Source of the DNA: Loripinus fragilis
Lineage: Eukaryota > Mollusca > Bivalvia > Lucinida > Lucinidae
Assembly: GCA_964019695.1 (NCBI GenBank)
Contig: OZ026520.1
Location: forward strand, 34,719,120 to 34,783,119
Direction: 5' to 3'
Length of the DNA: 64,000 nucleotides
This document shows positions 60,676 to 64,000 of this stretch, in pieces (the stretch's first letter is position 1; every line of letters starts with the position of its first letter). The position numbers were made by a program, and so were the translations under genes. Under the pieces are notes generated by a model, which saw only the letters and a list, made by a program, of their open reading frames with translations, was not told the DNA's origin and searched no databases.

Positions 60676-60890
60676 TAACTCTTTGCCTACTGGGTAATTT
60701 TTCATGCTTTTTGTGCTGATATTTTTTCAAAATCAACTTTTTCGAAAATTTCTTTCAGGAATACCATCAGAGTATGACTGTCAAACAGTATGGATCCAGA
60801 TCAGGCCCAAAATTTTGTCAGGCCTGATCTGGGTCCAAATTGTTTGCAAAGGCTATCAGCAGACGACACTTGTAGGTAAAGAGTTAAAGG
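60676..60890. mobile_element. Hairpin MITE with TTAACTCTTT / AAAGAGTTAA ends
   Basis: The ends are inverted. The central hairpin 60782-60847 pairs caaacagtatggatccagat / atctgggtccaaattgtttg and caggcc / ggcctg. Confidence 0.85.
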
Positions 60891-60904
60891 ACCACCTGAA
60901 GGCC

Positions 60905-61290
60905 CTCAGATAAGAGACTTAAGTACATAACTGAAAATTAATTTCTTATTCACAGGTTTAGATAAACAAAAATTTTCAGCGTAAAATGGTAAATATTTTC
61001 TTACCCATCAATTTTAATATACATATGTTTTGGGTGCTCAAATTAACTGTCACATTAAGACGGTTCTTTTGAGTACCCATAACATATGTTTAGTTGAGAA
61101 ATAAGAAATTTAAATTTTCGTTATGCACTCTTAACTAAAGTCCTGTTATTTCTCAACCAAAAATTATGTTGTGGGTACTCAAAAGAATCATACTATCAAT
61201 GAAGCGTTTCTTTTGAGCATCCAAAACACATGTTTAAATTAATGGATAAGAATAAATAATCACAATTTTACGCTAAAAAGTCTCCTTATC
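60905..61290. mobile_element. Two adjoining palindromic MITEs ('gacggttcttttgagtaccc' family)
   Basis: The first (60905-61125) has inverted-order blocks gtgctcaaattaactgtc / gacggttcttttgagtac. The second (61130-61290) follows directly with ggtactcaaaagaatcat / gcgtttcttttgagcatc. Confidence 0.75.
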
Positions 61291-62683
61291 TGGACCCATG
61301 TTCTACCTGAAAATTCAAAGGCAAAAAGTTGCTACCTGACTGTTCTGTCTGCTTCAAGAAATAGAAATAAGATGTCAACACAATTTTTTGCTTGTCCTTC
61401 TTTAAAACTATTCTGACCTTATTATTGCAAGCTATTTCATAATGATCTTCATTAGAAGTGGTGGGAATCGGTGGATGGTTTATAATTGATAATCTCTTTT
61501 TGAATGAAGTATAATCAATCATCAAATATAATTGAAATCCATTAATAGAAACCTTAAATGGACACAAGCTGCGAGCATTGTTGAATTTTAATCTTTTTGT
61601 CATATTTATTTTATTAAATTACATACATTCTATAATACATGTACTGACTAGAGCTATACTGGTTTGTAGGAACTCAATAAGTATCCATTAAAAAATACAT
61701 GTATAAATTCTAAGTACAGTTTTATTAAAATGCATGTATATTATCAGATTATGCTTACATGGCAAAACTGTAGCTTTAAACTTTCTATCAATAAATTCTA
61801 AGTCTATATTGTTTAGATTTTAATGTGTACATTATCACATTTTAGTCTAAACATGCTAAAGAAGCACTTTGAATTTTGTTTTATTGCCACAAATTACAGC
61901 AACCGTGTAAGGTCACAAGTACTTGGAACATTTTTAAGACACCCCCTCCCCCCCCCCCACACACACACTTTGATTAATAGTTTATATATATATAACTTCA
62001 AAATACCAAACTGAAAATGAGTGCAATGTCTTGCAAGCAACCAACCAATAAACTTGTTTTGTCATCAACTAGAGACTTTAGAAGTCATCAAGGCTGACAA
62101 TTCATGCTTACTTTTATAGAATAAGATGATTTGTCGAATCTTACATTTTGGGCTAGAATAATCGAAATCCAACATCAATCAACTGACTTTTAATATGTTT
62201 GATCATTGGAACATCACTACTCATTAGTATTGAATAAACCTGAATATTTTGCATACAGTACAACTGTACGTAGGAAAACATGCAAGTATTTTTATAATAC
62301 AAGATTTAATCATGAACAAGGTGCAACTTGATGATCATTGATGATGACTATATATATTTAAACTTTTATATTTACAGCTACCGCTGTGAATTTTAGTAAA
62401 TAAGAGGATAAAATATTTTTTTCAGTTTATTAATGTTTGCCAAGCCCGAATGTGATATGTTGCAGCCGGAAAAGCGAAGAGGTGAGGATTGCAGCACATT
62501 ATCACACAAGGGCTCCGCAAATTCGTCCTAATCTGTGAATATTTCCACAATTAGAAAGCATATGATTAGCTGATATCCGACCACGCTGGAGAGTATCATA
62601 TGCTTCTGCCGAATGAGGTTGTATCCAATGTAAACCTTCGCCATTGACAGGGTTATCTGATAGATAAAAACGAAAACATTTAC

Positions 62684-62760
62684 CTTCAATGAACATCATT
62701 TAAGGAAACCGGAGAGAAGATTTATATCTAGGATAAGAACCACGGATAACGTGCCCCAAA
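62684..62760 (-). other. Putative CEP83 5' non-coding exon (right edge approximate)
   Basis: The first coding exon has an acceptor 12 bp before its ATG, so an upstream exon is expected. On the minus strand a good donor, CATTGAAG|GTAAATG, occurs at 62684/62683. It is preceded by promoter-like motifs: a TCTCGCGAGT element at 62766-62775 and an E2F-type site at 62843. The right border is a guess. An ATG ATG pair just before the donor would give only a very short upstream reading frame after splicing. Confidence 0.45.
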
Positions 62761-62860
62761 TTTTCACTCGCGAGAAAATGCAAGTAGAGAAAAAATTTTT
62801 TTTACTTGCATAAAATTCAAACCCACAGCTGTAATCCGCGCTTTTTGGCGCGAAAACAAA
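62760..62860 (-). promoter_or_regulatory. Putative CEP83 promoter: E2F-type site plus BANP-type TCTCGCGAGT motif
   Basis: At 62843-62855 the sequence contains TTTTGGCGCGAAA, a perfect symmetrical E2F/DP consensus. At 62766-62775 is ACTCGCGAGA (TCTCGCGAGT on the minus strand), one base from the BANP promoter consensus TCTCGCGAGA. Both are CpG-containing in otherwise AT-rich DNA. Their position just upstream of a 5' splice site fits a TATA-less promoter. E2F control would suit a centriole gene, but this is inference. Confidence 0.5.
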
Positions 62861-63074
62861 ACCACCACATTCACCCGATACTGCCAGGACATCGAAAAGG
62901 TAAAAACCCGGCACGATTCCCCCGGGGGTGGGGGGGGGGCCCGTGATTTGACTAGTGCATTACATGCGCTAGTGGTATACCAAGGTACATAACGTGGTAT
63001 TCATTTCAAAAAACCATGGTACAAATATTTTCGTGGTACCCAACTCTACCCAGAAGATGACTGTCAAACCATCG

Positions 63075-63729
63075 CAGGGGACAAAAATATTTCAATATTG
63101 CACTCGCCCTGCAGGACGAGTGACTTACAATTTTCACTCGTCCTGCAAACACATGCACTTGTCCTTAAAAATTGTAAGCAATAAAGAAAATGGGGGGAGG
63201 GTGATGTTTTTGAAGTTCCTTATATCACTGCTAAAATAATATTTACTCACTGCAGTCAGTTTCATAACTGCATCCCATACACTGACAAAAAGAGTTTTAC
63301 ATTCAATACTCAGTCTCATGTTGCGACTTTCTTTTCTCAAAATCGTGTTTACTTTCCGCTTTTTCTGCAGGAGACATTTTAGCAGAATTAAGACCGTCAA
63401 GAAGAAAATTCAATAATTACAGCGATACAGTCTGTCAAAAGTATTTCATTGATGAAAACGCGCTCCGAAAAATCAATATTTACTTCGATACAGTCTACCA
63501 CACTACCGCACATTATACTGCGCAGCTTTTATTCGCCATTTGCAATCACAACATCCGGTTTCTACTTTCGAAATTGAAAAGGTATGTGACTTGATGAAAA
63601 CGTTTTCTGCCATTAAGAAAATGCTAGTTTCACCCTCGTCCAGAAGGACGAGCGCTTTGGGAAGAATCACTCGTCCTTTCTAAAATCCACTCGTAAATAT
63701 GAGCGGACGAGTGGAATTTTTGTCCCCTG
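63075..63729. mobile_element. CAGGGGAC DNA transposon, longer copy, CATCG target duplication
   Basis: 655 bp between CAGGGGACAAAAA and TTTTTGTCCCCTG, flanked by CATCG (63070-63074, 63730-63734). It is inverted relative to the copy at 20243 and carries about 230 bp of internal sequence that the other copy lacks. That segment includes a short minus-strand frame beginning MSPAEKAESKHDFEKRK and, further on, a donor-like GACTGCA|GTGAGT at 63251/63250. It lies about 0.2 kb upstream of the putative CEP83 promoter. Confidence 0.9.
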
Positions 63730-64000
63730 CATCGCTACATGCCACTGCACTGTATCTTTCAACAACGACTCTCTATTTGTATAGACTGTCCCTGCATTCA
63801 ACCTTAGTAACTCCAACTTATGATGCTTGGGCTAAGGTGGGACTTTAAATAATTGTTGTTTTTTTGCCAAGAATTCATTTGTAAATCAACCCTATAGTGT
63901 AGCGGGAGGGCAAATATTTTGACTGCTACTTTTTGCAACCAAGAATTGAGTCAATGCCTCATTTTAGGCCAATATTTTTATGAAAAAGGGTTGCACACCA

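Larger units (their letters stand above)
60508..62683 (-). other. Putative CEP83 5' UTR intron
   Basis: No coding sequence seen. It contains two head-to-tail palindromic mini-elements at 60905-61290, a hairpin MITE at 60676-60890, a C/CA-rich stretch near 61940-61970, and otherwise unremarkable AT-rich DNA at 61300-62500. Confidence 0.4.

Noticed and set aside
63134..63400. Minus-strand frame as a possible CEP83 first exon
   Set aside because: It lies wholly within the CAGGGGAC transposon; more likely remnant transposase sequence. Kept only as a possible alternative-start finding.

Overview
The window is animal nuclear DNA, most likely from a bivalve mollusc. One intron-rich gene runs on the minus strand across almost the whole window. 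Its introns are packed with short non-autonomous transposons, tandem arrays joined to ACGG-type microsatellites (like the bivalve 'pearl' elements) and tRNA-derived SINEs. I see no bacterial or viral genes, no rRNA, no true tRNA gene and no CRISPR array. The species assignment is inference from repeat style.

The host gene is CEP83 (CCDC41), a coiled-coil protein of the centriole distal appendages. I placed ten coding exons (60495 down to 9389) by matching consensus splice sites and checking phase at every junction. They join without a frame break into exactly 666 codons, starting at the ATG at 60495-60493. The last expected exon (about 35-45 residues in relatives) is not visible left of 9389, so the gene probably continues beyond position 1. 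A putative non-coding first exon and promoter lie at about 62684-62860, with a 5' splice site, a TCTCGCGAGT motif and a perfect E2F-type TTTGGCGCGAAA.

Region by region: 1-9388 (3' intron) holds tandem duplications, a broken jockey/CR1/L2-type LINE on the plus strand (about 1756-4890) and foldback elements with CAGGGTTC ends. 9573-14783 holds TA-flanked mini-elements and a 3.4 kb element full of AATGGCCATT palindromes. 17387-23543 holds a nested pair (a pogo/Tigger-like element inside a CAGGGGAC element with a 5-bp target duplication). 24779-28164 holds a pearl-like array. 30934-37827 holds another array, a roughly 4.2 kb imperfect inverted repeat and a foldback element. The 21 kb intron 39091-60313 holds an array with seven exact AGGTCA-g-AGGTCA repeats, two inverted arrays of GTGGTACATGTACCAC palindromes, SINEs, a triplicated 1.1 kb segment and more foldback DNA. 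A second CAGGGGAC element (63075-63729) sits just upstream of the promoter.

Only CEP83 looks like a functional gene. The rest is mobile or repetitive DNA of several ages, with nested insertions and target-site duplications that let some of the order of events be read directly.
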